5,606 bases of DNA from an uncultured Armatimonadota bacterium (GTDB taxonomy: Bacteria > Armatimonadota > Fimbriimonadia > Fimbriimonadales > Fimbriimonadaceae). Position 1 is the first letter of the stretch, and each line of letters opens with the position of its first letter. Below are positions 5,166-5,606 of this stretch, piece after piece. The stretch is taken from positions 1 through 5,606 of the forward strand of contig CAMLEL010000188.1 in the NCBI GenBank assembly GCA_946478935.1, given 5' to 3'. The translations under genes and the position numbers were made by a program. The notes under the pieces were generated by a model. It did not search any database. It was not told where the DNA came from and was given only the letters and a program-made list of their open reading frames with translations.

Positions 5166-5606
5166 ATGTCTAGCATTCGTCCTGAAGAAATCACATCCAT
5201 CCTCGAGCAAGAGCTGCAGCGCTTTGAGCGCTCGGTCGAAGTTGAGCACGTTGGCACCGTCATCCAGGTTGGCGACAGCATCGCCCGCGTATACGGATTG
5301 CCAGACTGCCAAATGGGCGAACTCCTCGAGTTTCCAAATGGCGTCACGGGCTTGGCTCTGAACTTGGAGGAGGACTCGATCGGTGCTGTTTTGATGGGTG
5401 ACGACACCCTCATCAAGGAAGGCGATCAGGTCCGCGAGACTGGAAGGATCATCGAGATTCCGGTGGGCGACGCATTGCTTGGCCGCGTCGTCAACGCTCT
5501 CGGTCAAACGATTGATGGTCTCCCTGCTCCAACTGGCACCGAATTCCGCCGCTTGGAAGTGAATGCTCCGGGTGTCGTCGATCGTCAACCGGTCACCGAG
5601 CCCCTG
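5166..5606 (+). CDS. atpA: F0F1 ATP synthase subunit alpha (N-terminal 147 residues; continues past window)
   Basis: Alpha alternates with beta in the F1 hexamer and carries non-catalytic nucleotide sites. The visible part starts with SIRPEEITSILEQEL (3-17), the helix that binds delta. The beta-barrel domain follows (about 25-95: VGTVIQVGDSIARVYGL at 29-45, ELLEFPNGVTGLALNLE at 52-68, MGDD at 77-80, KEGDQVRETGR at 84-94). The entry to the nucleotide-binding domain then begins with VGDALLGRVVNALGQTIDG at 100-118 and APGVVDRQPVTEPL at 134-147. The common form at 111-118 is ALGQPIDG; here Thr115 replaces the proline. The Walker A loop lies past the right edge, so catalytic-site integrity cannot be judged. 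The full protein would be about 500 residues. No strong Shine-Dalgarno is present in the 32-base gap after atpH; GAGA at 5157-5160 is the only hint. Confidence 0.97.
   Translation, partial: MSSIRPEEITSILEQELQRFERSVEVEHVGTVIQVGDSIARVYGLPDCQMGELLEFPNGVTGLALNLEEDSIGAVLMGDDTLIKEGDQVRETGRIIEIPVGDALLGRVVNALGQTIDGLPAPTGTEFRRLEVNAPGVVDRQPVTEPL

Noticed and set aside
1..5606. Search for an undescribed system such as a defence island, mobile element, CRISPR array or toxin-antitoxin pair
   Set aside because: Everything from 2057 rightward is accounted for by ATP synthase genes and their short gaps, and everything left of 1950 by recG. I saw no repeats array, transposase, tRNA or inserted gene.

Overview
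The window shows two divergently oriented bacterial chromosomal loci. On the minus strand, from the left edge to position 1950, lies most of recG, the ATP-dependent branch-migration helicase; its 3' end is beyond the left edge. On the plus strand, from 2057 to the right edge, runs the first part of an F-type ATP synthase operon in the order atpZ-like, atpI, atpB (a), atpE (c), atpF (b), atpH (delta), atpA (alpha, cut by the right edge). The genes for gamma, beta and epsilon would be expected further right but are not in the window.

The 106-base gap between recG and the atp operon (1951-2056) is a divergent promoter region. Each side has a -10-like hexamer only 7 to 10 bases from the first start codon and neither start has a spaced Shine-Dalgarno sequence, so both transcripts may be leaderless or nearly so. 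An imperfect 20-base palindrome sits just upstream of the atp-side -10. Within the operon, clear Shine-Dalgarno sequences precede only atpE and atpH; atpZ/atpI overlap by four bases; and a strong GC hairpin with a short T run follows atpE, where it could limit read-through or shape mRNA stability so that the multi-copy c subunit is made in excess.

The membrane sector is built from an AtpZ/AtpI accessory pair, the a subunit carrying the essential arginine, a short 65-residue c subunit with one carboxylate and no sodium-binding signature, and a b subunit with an extra N-terminal hydrophobic helix. Subunit delta and the start of alpha belong to the stator/F1 head. The predicted enzyme is proton-coupled.

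The organism is a moderately GC-rich bacterium. Divergent recG, the AtpZ/AtpI leader genes and possible leaderless starts do not by themselves identify a phylum; an Armatimonadota-like or other little-cultured lineage is my guess and nothing more. I see no mobile element, CRISPR array, tRNA, rRNA or undescribed multi-gene system. The points of interest are lineage-specific variations on a conserved machine.
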